Positions 25,806-35,584 of a stretch of DNA of 64,000 nt are shown here, one piece after another. The DNA is from Streptacidiphilus jiangxiensis (GTDB lineage Bacteria > Actinomycetota > Actinomycetes > Streptomycetales > Streptomycetaceae): assembly GCF_900109465.1 (NCBI RefSeq), contig NZ_FOAZ01000001.1:372001-436000 (forward strand), given 5' to 3'. Both the position numbers and the translations under genes were made by a program. Every line of letters starts with the position of its first letter. Within the stretch, counting starts at the first letter, position 1. The notes under the pieces were generated by a model that saw nothing but the letters and a program-made list of their open reading frames with translations, had not been told where the DNA came from and ran no database searches.

Positions 25806-26829
25806 TCCGTTGCTCCCGCGGCCCGACCAGCCCGACCGGCCGGCCGGCACCGAGAAGTCCAGTGTCTTCCCGAGCGCCGACTCCGGGATGGGCGGCCTGG
25901 AGACGCATGACATGATCGTCGGCGAGGACCTGCGCGAGACCGAGCCCATGGCCTCGGCCTCCATCGAGGTCATCGACCGCGAGAAGCCCCGCAGCCTGTG
26001 GCAGGACGCGTGGCGTGACCTGCGGCGCAACTGGATCTTCTGGGTCTCCGCCGCGATCATCGCGTTGCTGCTCGTCATGACCGTCTGGCCGAGCCTGTTC
26101 ACCTCGCTCGACCCGCTCTCCTGCGACCTCTCGAAGTCCCAGGCGGGCGCCGAGTCGGGCCACCCCTTCGGGTTCGACACGCAGGGCTGCGACGTCTACG
26201 CCCGCACGGTCTACGGCACCCGCAACTCGATCATCGTCGGTGTCTTCACCACGCTCGGCGTCACGGTGCTCGGCGTCGTGCTCGGCGGTCTGGCCGGGTT
26301 CTACGGCGGCTGGTGGGACTCGGTGCTCTCGCGCATCACCGACATCTTCTTCGGCATCCCGCTGCTGCTCGGCGCGATCGTCTTCCTGTCCTCCGTCACC
26401 AGCGGCGGGGTCTGGGTCGTGGTCGGCTTCCTGTCGCTCTTCGGCTGGCCCCAGGTCGCGCGTATCGCCCGCGGCTCCGTCATCACGGCGAAGCAGCAGG
26501 ACTACGTGACCGCCGCCCGCGCCCTGGGCGCCGGCAGCAAGCGGATCATGGTGCGGCACATTCTGCCGAACGCGGCCGCGCCGATCATCGTCGTGGCGAC
26601 CATCCTGCTCGGCACGTTCATCTCCCTGGAGGCGACGCTGAGCTTCCTGGGCGTCGGGCTCCGCCCGCCGGCGGTCTCCTGGGGCATCGACATCTCGGCC
26701 GCCGTCCAGGGCTTCCGCAACGCGCCGCACATGCTGTTCTACCCGGCCGGTGCACTGAGCATCACGGTGCTCGCGTTCATCATGCTGGGCGACGCGGTCC
26801 GCGAAGCCCTCGACCCCAAGCTGCGCTGA
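25798..26829 (+). CDS. ABC transporter permease, DppC type (importer 1)
   Basis: A 343-residue permease. An unusually long acidic, hydrophilic N-terminal tail of about 75 residues precedes the first helix (WIFWVSAAIIALLLVMTVW). The rest is a standard DppC fold with EAA loop QQDYVTAARALGAGSKRIM and the C-terminal LGDAVREALDPKLR typical of the family. It starts at ATG 25798 inside the end of the upstream permease gene. Together the two permeases form the channel for the peptide importer. Confidence 0.95.
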   Translation: MSDPLLPRPDQPDRPAGTEKSSVFPSADSGMGGLETHDMIVGEDLRETEPMASASIEVIDREKPRSLWQDAWRDLRRNWIFWVSAAIIALLLVMTVWPSLFTSLDPLSCDLSKSQAGAESGHPFGFDTQGCDVYARTVYGTRNSIIVGVFTTLGVTVLGVVLGGLAGFYGGWWDSVLSRITDIFFGIPLLLGAIVFLSSVTSGGVWVVVGFLSLFGWPQVARIARGSVITAKQQDYVTAARALGAGSKRIMVRHILPNAAAPIIVVATILLGTFISLEATLSFLGVGLRPPAVSWGIDISAAVQGFRNAPHMLFYPAGALSITVLAFIMLGDAVREALDPKLR

Positions 26830-26841
26830 GGAGGCGGAACC

Positions 26842-27906
26842 GTGGGAATTGAAGCAACCGAAGTGACAGCCGACCACACGCGGGGCCGCACCTCGGACAG
26901 CGGGGACGCTCCGCTGCTCCAGGTGCGCGACCTGCAGGTCGAGTTCCGCACCCGCGACGGTGTGGCCAAGGCCGTCAACGGCGTGAACTACAGCGTCCGC
27001 GCCGGCGAGACGCTCGCCATCCTGGGTGAGTCGGGCTCCGGCAAGTCGGTCTCCTCGCAGGCCGTCATGGGCATCCTGGACAGCCCGCCCGGGTTCGTCA
27101 CCGGCGGCGAGATCCTCTTCAAGGGTCAGGACCTGCTGAAGCTCAACAACGAGCAGCGCCGCAAGATCCGCGGCTCGCAGATGGCGATGATCTTCCAGGA
27201 CGCGCTCTCCTCGCTGAACCCGGTGCACACCGTCGGGATGCAGCTGGGCGAGATGTACCGGGTCCACCGCGGCATGTCCAAGAAGGACGCCAAGGTCAAG
27301 GCCATCGAGCTGATGGAGCGGGTCGGCATCCCGGCCGCCAAGGAGCGGGTCAACCAGTACCCGCACCAGTTCTCCGGCGGTATGCGTCAGCGCATCATGA
27401 TCGCCATGGCGCTGGCCCTGGAGCCCGACCTGATCATCGCCGACGAGCCCACCACCGCCCTGGACGTGACCGTCCAGGCCCAGGTGATGGAGCTGCTGGC
27501 GGATCTGCAGCGCGAGTACAACATGGGCCTGATCCTGATCACCCACGACCTCGGCGTGGTCGCCGACGTCGCGGACAAGATCGCGGTCATGTACGCCGGC
27601 CGGATCGTCGAGACGGCCCCGGTGCACGAGCTGTACCAGCGTCCGGCCCACCCGTACACCCGCGGCCTGCTCGACTCGATCCCGCGCCTGGACCAGAAGG
27701 GCCAGGAGCTCTACGCGATCAAGGGCCTGCCGCCGAACCTGCTGCGCATCCCCTCCGGCTGTGCGTTCAACCCGCGCTGCCCGATGGCCCAGGAGGTCTG
27801 CCGTTCCGAGGTCCCGCCGCTGCACGCGGTGACCGAGGCCGACGGCACCCCGGTCGAGGGCCGTGGCAGCGCCTGCCACTTCTGGAAGGAGACCATCCAT
27901 GGCTGA
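26842..27906 (+). CDS. ABC transporter ATP-binding protein, DppD type (importer 1)
   Basis: A 354-residue nucleotide-binding subunit. Walker A GESGSGKS, signature FSGGMRQR, Walker B LIIADEPTTALD and the H-loop ITHDLG are intact. The C-terminal oligopeptide-type extension contains the cysteine-rich segment CAFNPRCPMAQEVC, which in related DppD proteins binds an Fe-S cluster. GTG 26842 follows GAGGAGG by 7 nt. The end overlaps the next ATPase gene by 8 bp. Confidence 0.95.
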   Translation: MGIEATEVTADHTRGRTSDSGDAPLLQVRDLQVEFRTRDGVAKAVNGVNYSVRAGETLAILGESGSGKSVSSQAVMGILDSPPGFVTGGEILFKGQDLLKLNNEQRRKIRGSQMAMIFQDALSSLNPVHTVGMQLGEMYRVHRGMSKKDAKVKAIELMERVGIPAAKERVNQYPHQFSGGMRQRIMIAMALALEPDLIIADEPTTALDVTVQAQVMELLADLQREYNMGLILITHDLGVVADVADKIAVMYAGRIVETAPVHELYQRPAHPYTRGLLDSIPRLDQKGQELYAIKGLPPNLLRIPSGCAFNPRCPMAQEVCRSEVPPLHAVTEADGTPVEGRGSACHFWKETIHG

Positions 27907-29005
27907 GCCGACCGCCACCGAGGCGGCCATCGAGGCCGTGATGGACAAGCGGGTCGAGCGCGGTGAGCCGATCCTGCAGGTCCGGGATCTGGAGAAGCAC
28001 TTCCCGCTGACCCAGGGCATCCTGATCAAGAAGCAGATCGGCGCGGTCAAGGCCGTCGACGGGGTCAGCTTCGACCTGTACCAGGGCGAGACCCTGGGCA
28101 TCGTCGGTGAGTCCGGCTGTGGCAAGTCCACGCTGGCCAAGGTGCTGATGAACCTGGAGCCGGCCACCGGCGGCCAGGTGCTCTACAAGGGCGAGGACAT
28201 CTCCAAGGTCTCCGGCCGGGCGCTCAAGGCGATCCGCCGGAACATCCAGATGGTCTTCCAGGACCCTTACACCTCGCTGAACCCGCGCATGACGGTCGGC
28301 GACATCATCGGGGAGCCCTTCGAGATCCACCCCGAGGTGGCCCCCAAGGGCGACCGCCGCAAGGCGGTGCAGGACCTGCTGGACGTCGTCGGCCTGAACC
28401 CGGAGTACATCAACCGGTACCCGCACCAGTTCTCCGGCGGCCAGCGCCAGCGCATCGGCATCGCGCGCGGTCTCGCGCTCAAGCCCGAGGTCATCATCTG
28501 CGACGAGCCCGTCTCGGCGCTGGACGTCTCGGTGCAGGCGCAGGTCATCAACCTGCTGGAGAAGCTGCAGGACGAGTTCAACCTCTCCTACATGTTCATC
28601 GCCCACGACCTCTCGATCGTGCGCCACATCTCCGACCGCGTCGGCGTGATGTACCTGGGCAAGATGGTCGAGATCGGCTCGGACGAGGAGATCTACGAGC
28701 ACCCGACGCACCCCTACACCCAGGCGCTGCTCTCCGCGGTCCCGGTGCCGAACCCGGAGGGTCGCGAGGGCCGCGAGCGGATCCTGCTGAGCGGCGACAT
28801 CCCCTCGCCGGCCAACCCGCCGTCCGGCTGCCGCTTCCGCACGCGCTGCTTCAAGGCGCAGGAGAAGTGCTCCGTCGAGGAGCCGCTGCTGGCGATCCCG
28901 CAGGTGTTCCGCGGTGAGGACACCCCGGCGGCGCACGAGTCGGCGTGCCACTTCGCCGAGGACGTCGACGTCGTCGGCGCCACCAACGGCGACCAGGCCG
29001 AGTAG
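27899..29005 (+). CDS. ABC transporter ATP-binding protein, DppF type (importer 1)
   Basis: A 368-residue second ATPase of the importer. Walker A GESGCGKST, signature FSGGQRQR, Walker B VIICDEPVSALD and IAHDLS H-loop are intact. The C-terminal Cys segment is CRFRTRCFKAQEKC. The start MAEPTATEAA at 27899 overlaps the previous gene, with GGAAGGAGACC just upstream. DppD and DppF normally form a heterodimer on the permease pair. A strong terminator follows the gene. Confidence 0.95.
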   Translation: MAEPTATEAAIEAVMDKRVERGEPILQVRDLEKHFPLTQGILIKKQIGAVKAVDGVSFDLYQGETLGIVGESGCGKSTLAKVLMNLEPATGGQVLYKGEDISKVSGRALKAIRRNIQMVFQDPYTSLNPRMTVGDIIGEPFEIHPEVAPKGDRRKAVQDLLDVVGLNPEYINRYPHQFSGGQRQRIGIARGLALKPEVIICDEPVSALDVSVQAQVINLLEKLQDEFNLSYMFIAHDLSIVRHISDRVGVMYLGKMVEIGSDEEIYEHPTHPYTQALLSAVPVPNPEGREGRERILLSGDIPSPANPPSGCRFRTRCFKAQEKCSVEEPLLAIPQVFRGEDTPAAHESACHFAEDVDVVGATNGDQAE

Positions 29006-29024
29006 GCCGCCCGAGCGCAGCAGA

Positions 29025-29072
29025 ACACCGCAGGGCCGTCCCCGATCACGGGGGCGGCCCTGCGGTGTTTTT
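29025..29072 (+). terminator. Intrinsic terminator of importer 1 operon
   Basis: A perfect 14-bp stem (29025-29038 with 29055-29068), extended inside by CCCC/GGGG, and followed by a run of five T. It closes the operon 20 bp after the last stop codon. Confidence 0.92.
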
Positions 29073-29691
29073 CGGCCGATCTTGCGTCCCGGACTTCTCA
29101 CAGCTTTACCCGCCGGGATATCGCTGCGTCCATGTCAATGCAGGTGGGACGGGGTGTCGCTCCCCTCCACCACCACTTGGCGGGTGCGCCCGAGCGCCAC
29201 CCCCAGGTGTGGGGTTTATGCCCCCCTCAATGGGGGATTTCCGGGGTCTCTTCATTCCGAGGCATTTCCCGGATCGGTTTCGAGGCCATTGTCAGGTGAC
29301 TGATCTAATTTGCGCCTTTGTGGCACCACTGACAGGGGTGAACCGCCCGGCGCCGCTTACTCGGCCCTTTCACGAGCAGTGATGCCTTCACTACCGGAGG
29401 CGATGACCCCTGGTAAACCGGGGGTTTAAATCGGACAAACCCTCACGGATGCACCCCTGATGGGCTGTAGTTCGATAACCCGCCCGCTGTGTCTCATAAG
29501 CGTGCGTTACTGAAACTTCACCGATGAGACGTAGTCACGCTGCTCAGGCGACGCCATGATTTGTTGCCAGGTCGATCCACCGGTCGACGGCCCGGGAAGC
29601 GCTTAGGCGTCGTCACCAGACGACATCGAGCGGGGGGCTCAGTAAGCATTGCCGTGACTGCCGCCGAGGGGTGGTCGCGGCCAGAACGACG
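29073..29691. other. Long AT-richer non-coding region before importer 2
   Basis: About 620 bp with no supported gene and visibly lower GC than the flanking genes (for example GGGGGTTTAAATCGGACAAACC near 29420). It holds a 7-bp inverted repeat GTCTCAT (29491-29497) and ATGAGAC (29524-29530) with a 26-nt spacer, and CCCCC/GGGGG near 29221-29236. It is probably the promoter and leader of the importer 2 operon. No known riboswitch could be recognised by eye. Confidence 0.45.
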
Positions 29692-30669
29692 ATGGGGCGC
29701 GGCATGGGGCGGTTCCTGCTAAAGCGGGCGATCAACTATCTGATCTTGACGTTCATCGCATCGACAGGCGTGTACTTCCTTGCTTCGTACTGCCTCGAGC
29801 CGGCGATGAACCTGCTCTCGCGGCACCCGAGGCCGCCGATGTCGTCGGTGTACTCGGTGCTGGCCTCGCAGAACCTCGACCCCCGTGTCCCGGTGGTGGA
29901 GCGCTACTGGACCTGGCTCACCCAGATCCTGTTCCACGGCAACTTCGGCACGATGATCGACGGTGGCTCGGTCAACGCCGAGATGGGACGGCGCATCTTC
30001 GTCTCCACGGAGCTGCTGCTGCTCTCCACGCTGATCGGCTCGATCACCGGTGTCATGCTCGGCGCCTGGAACGCACTGCGCCAGTACCGTCCCTCGGACC
30101 GGATCTCGACCATCGTCTCCTACGCGATCATCGCCATGCCGGTGCCGGTCATCGGCATCACGCTGCGCACGATCGACAACTGGATGGGATCGCCCATCCA
30201 GTACACGGGACTTGACGACCCGAACGCCCACGGCGTGGTCGCGGTGGTGCTCAGCAACATGCAGCACCTGATCCTCCCGACGCTGACGCTCTGGCTGGTC
30301 CAGGTCACCCTGTTCAGCCGCTACCAGCGCAGCACCATGCTCGACGTGCTGAACGCCGACTTCCTGCGGACGGCCCGCGCCAAGGGGCTGCCGTTCCGCA
30401 AGGCGATCGTCAAGCACGGTCTGCGCACGGCCGTCATCCCGGTGATGCCGCTGCTGGTCTACAACATCGTCCTGCTCTTCGTCGGCGCCACCTTCACCGA
30501 GAAGCTCTTCGGCTGGCACGGCATGGGTGAGTGGACCGTCGACACCATCACCACCAACGACATCAACTCCGTCGCGGCGATCGGCGTCTTCACCTCGGTC
30601 CTGGTCCTCATCGCGGGCCTGCTCTCCGACCTTGTCTACGCCGCCCTCGACCCTCGGGTTCGAGTCTGA
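29692..30669 (+). CDS. ABC transporter permease, DppB type (importer 2)
   Basis: A 325-residue permease with about six helices and the family N-terminus MGRFLLKRAINYLILTFIAS. EAA loop: ADFLRTARAKGLPFRKAIVKHG. Possible starts are GTG 29671, ATG 29692 and ATG 29704. None has an ideal ribosome-binding site; I list 29692. The second permease follows after 48 bp. Together with the fused ATPase and a lipoprotein gene it forms a second peptide-type importer of different gene order (permease, permease, ATPase, binding protein). Confidence 0.92.
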   Translation: MGRGMGRFLLKRAINYLILTFIASTGVYFLASYCLEPAMNLLSRHPRPPMSSVYSVLASQNLDPRVPVVERYWTWLTQILFHGNFGTMIDGGSVNAEMGRRIFVSTELLLLSTLIGSITGVMLGAWNALRQYRPSDRISTIVSYAIIAMPVPVIGITLRTIDNWMGSPIQYTGLDDPNAHGVVAVVLSNMQHLILPTLTLWLVQVTLFSRYQRSTMLDVLNADFLRTARAKGLPFRKAIVKHGLRTAVIPVMPLLVYNIVLLFVGATFTEKLFGWHGMGEWTVDTITTNDINSVAAIGVFTSVLVLIAGLLSDLVYAALDPRVRV

Positions 30670-30717
30670 CCTCGCGTCAGCTGCCGACCCGCCGAACCCC
30701 GAGGAGATGACAGAGAA

Positions 30718-31716
30718 ATGACGACCGAAGCCGTCGCCGGCGCCCTCGCCGCCGATGAACCGACCAAGAGCCGCGGACGCGGCCAGCTGATCCTGCGCCG
30801 TTTCGTGCGCAACCGCCTCGCCCTGGTGGGCATCGCCATCCTGGTGCTGCTGCTGCTCGGCGCCTATGTGCTGCCGTCCATCCTCAAGTGGCAGTACACC
30901 GATAACGACTGGAACTACCTCGGCACCTCCCCGGGCCAGGGCGGCCACCTGCTCGGCACCAACCACTCCGGCCAGGACATGCTCGCCGTGACGCTGCGCG
31001 GCCTGCAGAAGTCGCTCGTCATCGGCCTCATCGGTGGCCCGCTGACGACGTTCATCGCCGCCGTCGTCGGTGCCGCGGCCGGCTACTTCGGCGGCTGGAT
31101 CGACCGCGCCCTGATGTGGGGCCTGGAGCTGCTCCTGGTCATCCCGGGCTTCCTGCTGCTGGCGACGATCTCGCCCAAGCTGGCCCACGTCAGCTGGCTG
31201 ATCTTCGTGCTGCTGCTCGCCGCCCTCGGCTGGATGATCACCGCCCGCGTGGTCCGCAGCATGACGCTCACCCTGAAGGACCGTGAGTACGTGCTGGCGG
31301 CCAAGTACATGGGCGTCGGCTCGATGAAGATCATCTTCCGGCACATCCTGCCCAACATGGCCTCGCTGCTGATCGTCGACGCTGCCGTGCAGATCGGTCT
31401 GATCGTCCTCGGCGAGACCTCCCTGTCCTACTTCGGCTTCGGCATCCAGGCTCCCGACATCTCGCTCGGCACCCTGATCGCCGACGGCGAGCCCGACGCG
31501 ATCACCTCGCCGTGGATGTTCTTCGTCCCGGCCGGCTTCCTGGTCCTCATCGGTCTCTGCTCCGCCTTCATCGGCGACGGCCTGCGTGACGCGTTCGACC
31601 CGTCGGCCTCCGGCGCCAAGGCGAAGGTCAAGCTCCCCGCCGACGGGGAGAGCGACAGCCAGCAGGTCGAGATCGTCAGCAACACCGTTCGTGCCGAGGA
31701 AGGGCTCGCGTCGTGA
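30718..31716 (+). CDS. ABC transporter permease, DppC type (importer 2)
   Basis: A 332-residue permease. A short basic N-terminus is followed by the first helix (LALVGIAILVLLLLGAYVL). The EAA loop is DREYVLAAKYMGVGSMKII, and the C-terminus has the DGLRDAFDPSASG family ending plus a Lys-rich tail. ATG 30718 follows CGAGGAGATGACAGAGAA. The stop codon overlaps the GTG of the fused ATPase (GTGA, 31713-31716), so translation is coupled. Confidence 0.94.
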   Translation: MTTEAVAGALAADEPTKSRGRGQLILRRFVRNRLALVGIAILVLLLLGAYVLPSILKWQYTDNDWNYLGTSPGQGGHLLGTNHSGQDMLAVTLRGLQKSLVIGLIGGPLTTFIAAVVGAAAGYFGGWIDRALMWGLELLLVIPGFLLLATISPKLAHVSWLIFVLLLAALGWMITARVVRSMTLTLKDREYVLAAKYMGVGSMKIIFRHILPNMASLLIVDAAVQIGLIVLGETSLSYFGFGIQAPDISLGTLIADGEPDAITSPWMFFVPAGFLVLIGLCSAFIGDGLRDAFDPSASGAKAKVKLPADGESDSQQVEIVSNTVRAEEGLAS

Positions 31717-33785
31717 CCTCCAACAACACCCCCGTGCTCGAGGTCCGCGACCTGCGCGTCACGTTCCCCAGCGAGTCCGGCGCGGTCCGTGCCGTCCGCG
31801 GCATCGACTTCTCGCTGCGATCCGGCGAGACCCTCGCCATCGTCGGCGAGTCCGGCTCCGGCAAGTCCGTGACCGCGACCTCCGTCCTCGGCCTGCTCCC
31901 GACCAGCGCCCAGGTGACCGGCTCGGTCCTGCTGGAGGGCCGCGAGCTGCTCGGCCTCAGCGACACCGAGATGTCGAAGATCCGCGGCAAGGACATCGGC
32001 ATGGTCTTCCAGGACCCGCTGTCCGCGCTGACCCCGGTCTACTCCATCGGCACGCAGCTGATGGAGGCCCTCCAGATCCACCAGAACCTGAGCAAGCAGG
32101 CGGCCCGCGCCCGCGCCCTGGAGCTGCTGGAGCTCGTCGGCATCCCGGACCCGAAGCGCCGGATCGACGCCTTCCCGCACGAGTTCTCCGGCGGTATGCG
32201 CCAGCGCGCGGTGATCGCCATGGCCATCGCCAACGACCCCAAGGTGATCATCGCCGACGAGCCCACCACGGCGCTCGACGTGACGATCCAGGCGCAGGTG
32301 CTGGAGGTGCTGAAGACCGCTCAGGAGGTCACCGGCGCCGCCATCCTGATGATCACTCACGACCTCGGCGTGGTGGCCGGCATGGCCGACAACGTCACGG
32401 TCATGTACGCCGGCCGTCCGGTCGAGGCCGGCACCGCCGAGGGCGTCTTCTACGAGCCCCACATGCCGTACACCATCGGCCTGCTGAGCGCCGTGCCGCG
32501 GCTGGACAAGACCGAGCGCAAGGCGCTGACGCCGCTGGAGGGCAACCCGCCGTCCATGGTGAAGCTGCCCAAGGGCTGCCCCTTCGCCGCCCGTTGCCCG
32601 ATCGCGGTCGACATCTGCCGTGAGCAGGAGCCCCGTCTCGTCGACGTGGCCGCGGTCCCGGGCCTGCAGAGCGCCTGCCACCGCGCCGCCGAGATCGGCA
32701 ACGGCGACCTGGCCCGTGAGGGCATGTTCCCGACCCCCGAGCTGTCCGAGTGGGAGGGCGAGTCCGACCGCGCCTCCCGTCCCGAGGTGCTCCGCGTCGA
32801 GAACCTGATCAAGCACTTCCCGCTGACCAAGGGCGCCGTCTTCAAGCGTCGCGTCGGCACCGTCAAGGCGGTCGACGGCCTGACCTTCGACATCCGCGAG
32901 GGGGAGACCTTCGCCCTGGTCGGCGAGTCCGGCTGCGGCAAGACCACCACCCTGCTGGAGATCCTGGACCTGCCGCGCAAGCAGGAGGGCTCCGTCGTCG
33001 TCCTCGGCAAGGAGACCAAGACCCTCACGGGCAAGGACCGTCGGGGCATCCGCCGCGACCTCCAGGTCGTCTTCCAGGACCCGATGGCCTCCCTCGACGC
33101 CCGCATGCCGGTCGGTGACGTACTGGCCGAGCCGCTGCGCGCCCACGGGTGGAGCAAGGAGAAGATCCAGGCCCGTGTTCCCGAGCTGCTGAGCCTCGTC
33201 GGCCTGCTGCCCGAGCACGCGGAGCGCTTCCCGACGGAGTTCTCCGGCGGTCAGCGCCAGCGCATCGGCATCGCCCGCGCCCTCGCGCTGGACCCGAAGC
33301 TGATCGTGCTGGACGAGCCGGTCTCCGCGCTGGACGTCTCCATCCAGGCCGGTGTCATCAACCTTCTCGACGAGCTCAAGGTCAAGCTGGGCCTCAGCTA
33401 CCTGTTCGTCGCCCACGATCTTTCGGTGATCCGTCACATCGCTGACCGCGTCGCGGTCATGTACCTGGGACGGATCGTCGAGAGCGGGGACGCGGAGGCG
33501 GTCTTCGAATCGCCCTCGCACCCCTACACGCAGGCACTGCTCTCCGCGGTGCCGCTGCCGGACCCGCGCAAGGAGCGGGAGCGGCAGCGGATCCTGCTGA
33601 CCGGAGATCTGCCGAGCCCGGCGGATGTGCCGTCGGGTTGCCGTTTCCGGACGCGCTGCCCGAAGTTCGTCGGCCTCACCGAGGGCGAGGCCGAACGGTG
33701 CCGGACCGAGGACCCCGCGTCCACGGCGATGGCCGCCGACCACTCCGCTGCCTGCCACTACGCGGCGGCACTGGAAGTCGTCTGA
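31713..33785 (+). CDS. Fused DppD-DppF type ABC ATP-binding protein (importer 2)
   Basis: A 690-residue protein carrying both nucleotide-binding domains of a peptide importer. Domain 1 (about 1-330): Walker A GESGSGKS, FSGGMRQR, VIIADEPTTALD, then a DppD-type Cys-rich tail (CPFAARCPIAVDIC). Domain 2 (about 350-690): Walker A GESGCGKTT, FSGGQRQR, LIVLDEPVSALD and a DppF-type tail (CRFRTRCPKF). The linker around 330-350 is acidic. All catalytic motifs look intact in both halves, so both sites should be active. It contrasts with the two separate ATPases of importer 1 a few kilobases upstream. Confidence 0.95.
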   Translation: MTSNNTPVLEVRDLRVTFPSESGAVRAVRGIDFSLRSGETLAIVGESGSGKSVTATSVLGLLPTSAQVTGSVLLEGRELLGLSDTEMSKIRGKDIGMVFQDPLSALTPVYSIGTQLMEALQIHQNLSKQAARARALELLELVGIPDPKRRIDAFPHEFSGGMRQRAVIAMAIANDPKVIIADEPTTALDVTIQAQVLEVLKTAQEVTGAAILMITHDLGVVAGMADNVTVMYAGRPVEAGTAEGVFYEPHMPYTIGLLSAVPRLDKTERKALTPLEGNPPSMVKLPKGCPFAARCPIAVDICREQEPRLVDVAAVPGLQSACHRAAEIGNGDLAREGMFPTPELSEWEGESDRASRPEVLRVENLIKHFPLTKGAVFKRRVGTVKAVDGLTFDIREGETFALVGESGCGKTTTLLEILDLPRKQEGSVVVLGKETKTLTGKDRRGIRRDLQVVFQDPMASLDARMPVGDVLAEPLRAHGWSKEKIQARVPELLSLVGLLPEHAERFPTEFSGGQRQRIGIARALALDPKLIVLDEPVSALDVSIQAGVINLLDELKVKLGLSYLFVAHDLSVIRHIADRVAVMYLGRIVESGDAEAVFESPSHPYTQALLSAVPLPDPRKERERQRILLTGDLPSPADVPSGCRFRTRCPKFVGLTEGEAERCRTEDPASTAMAADHSAACHYAAALEVV

Positions 33786-33857
33786 CGTTACCGGCCCCAC
33801 CGGCCCGTCACGGCAGTTCCGAATTCACTGAACTGATCTCCAAGGGGAGGACCCGCT

Positions 33858-35558
33858 TTGTCCCGCAACACCCTCAAGCTCGCGACGGCTGTCGCCCTGT
33901 CCGCCGGCCTGGTGCTCGGCGCCTCTGCCTGCAGCAGCAGCGGCGGCACCGCGGCCCCGAAGGCGACCGAGAAGGCCAGCACCGCGAACGACATCAACAC
34001 CGTTCCGGCCAGCCAGCTCAAGCAGGGCGGCACCCTGAACTACCCGGTCGACCAGTACTCGACCCAGTGGAACGTCATGACGGCGGAGTCCCAGAACGAG
34101 GGCTCCATCGTCGACACCATGGGTCCGCTGATGCCGCAGCTGTTCCAGTCGGACGCCCAGGGCAACATCACGGCCAACCCCGACTACCTGACCAGCGCCA
34201 CGGTCGCCACGGTCGGCGGCAAGCAGGTCGTGACGTACGAGATCAACCCGAAGGCCAAGTGGTCCGACGGCACCCCGATCACGTACAAGGACTTCCAGGT
34301 CGACTGGCAGGACCAGAACGGGTCCAACCCGAAGATGGCCGCGCTCAGCACGGTCGGCTACAACCAGATCGCCTCCGTCGTCCAGGGCAAGAACGCCCAG
34401 GAGGTCGTGGTCACCTACTCCAGCCCCTACGCGGAGTGGAAGGGCCTGTTCGCGCCGCTGTACCCGGCCTCCCAGGTCTCCACGGTCGACGGCTTCAACA
34501 ACGCCTACAAGAACAAGATCCCGGTCACCGCGGGTCCGTTCAAGGTGCAGACGATGAACGCGACCACCAAGGTCGTCACCGTCGTGCGCGACCCCAACTG
34601 GTGGGGTGCCAAGCCGGTCCTGGACACCATCAACTTCCGTGCCCTGGACTCCAGCTCCACCCCGGGTGCGTTCGCCTCCGGTGAGATCGACTTCATCGAC
34701 GTCGGCCCGTCCATCGCCATCTACAAGCAGGTCAAGGGCGTCGCCAACACGGCCGTCCGCGTGGCCTACGGCGCCAACTGGCGTCAGGCGTGGATCAACG
34801 GCAAGAGCCCGAACCTGACCGACCCGAACGTGCGTCAGGCCATCTTCCAGGCCCTGAACCGCGACGCGATCGCCAAGGGTGACCTGACCGGTCTGCCGTG
34901 GGTCATCAAGCCGCTGAACAACCACTTCCTGGTCTCCAGCGGTGTCGGCTACCAGGACAACTCCGGTGACCTGGGCAAGTTCGACCCGAGCGCGGCGGGC
35001 ACCAAGCTCGACGCGGCCGGCTGGAAGATGGGCTCGGACGGCTACCGTCACAAGGACGGCAAGACCCTCGAGTTCAACCTGACCATCCCGTCGGGTACTC
35101 CGGTCGCCACCAACGAGTCGAACGTCATGACCGCCATGCTCAAGGCGGTCGGCGTGAAGCTGGACACCGTCTCCCTGGACGGCGTGACCTTCTTCAACGA
35201 CCTCAACGCCGAGAAGTTCGACATGACGATCTTCTCCGCGACCGCGGCCACGCCGTACTTCCCGCTGGGCAACGTCGAGTCGAGCTACCAGAGCCCGACC
35301 CCGCAGAACGCCGGTGCGAACATCTCCCAGATCGGTTCGGCGCAGCTCGACGCCGCGCTGAACAAGGCCGGTGCCGACACCGACGTCACCCAGTACTACG
35401 CCGACATCAACGCGGCCGACGGGCTGATCTGGCAGGAGGCTGTGAACCTGCCGCTCGAGCAGCGTCCGCAGATCTTCGCGGAGAAGGCCACCCTGGCCAA
35501 CTTCGGTGCCTTCGGCTACCAGACCACCAACTGGCTGACCATCGGCTTCACCAAGTGA
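33858..35558 (+). CDS. Peptide-type ABC transporter substrate-binding lipoprotein (importer 2)
   Basis: A 566-residue family 5 binding lipoprotein. The signal peptide KLATAVALSAGLVLGASAC ends with lipobox ASAC followed by SSSGG. Family segments include YEINPKAKWSDGTPITYKDF and RDPNWWGAKPVLDTINF. It starts with TTG 33858, seven nt after AAGGGGAGG. It is the last gene of the importer 2 operon, 72 bp after the fused ATPase, and is followed by a strong terminator. It resembles the lipoprotein at 17.5 kb more than the importer 1 protein, judging from shared motifs (AKWSDG, QAVVDRDA-like segments). Confidence 0.93.
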   Translation: MSRNTLKLATAVALSAGLVLGASACSSSGGTAAPKATEKASTANDINTVPASQLKQGGTLNYPVDQYSTQWNVMTAESQNEGSIVDTMGPLMPQLFQSDAQGNITANPDYLTSATVATVGGKQVVTYEINPKAKWSDGTPITYKDFQVDWQDQNGSNPKMAALSTVGYNQIASVVQGKNAQEVVVTYSSPYAEWKGLFAPLYPASQVSTVDGFNNAYKNKIPVTAGPFKVQTMNATTKVVTVVRDPNWWGAKPVLDTINFRALDSSSTPGAFASGEIDFIDVGPSIAIYKQVKGVANTAVRVAYGANWRQAWINGKSPNLTDPNVRQAIFQALNRDAIAKGDLTGLPWVIKPLNNHFLVSSGVGYQDNSGDLGKFDPSAAGTKLDAAGWKMGSDGYRHKDGKTLEFNLTIPSGTPVATNESNVMTAMLKAVGVKLDTVSLDGVTFFNDLNAEKFDMTIFSATAATPYFPLGNVESSYQSPTPQNAGANISQIGSAQLDAALNKAGADTDVTQYYADINAADGLIWQEAVNLPLEQRPQIFAEKATLANFGAFGYQTTNWLTIGFTK

Positions 35559-35584
35559 GCTGAGTCGTCCGGCTGAGGCCTGAC

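Noticed and set aside
29006-29691. tRNA or small protein genes in the long gap
   Set aside because: No cloverleaf or CCA-like end was seen, and the short frames lack ribosome-binding sites and coding bias.
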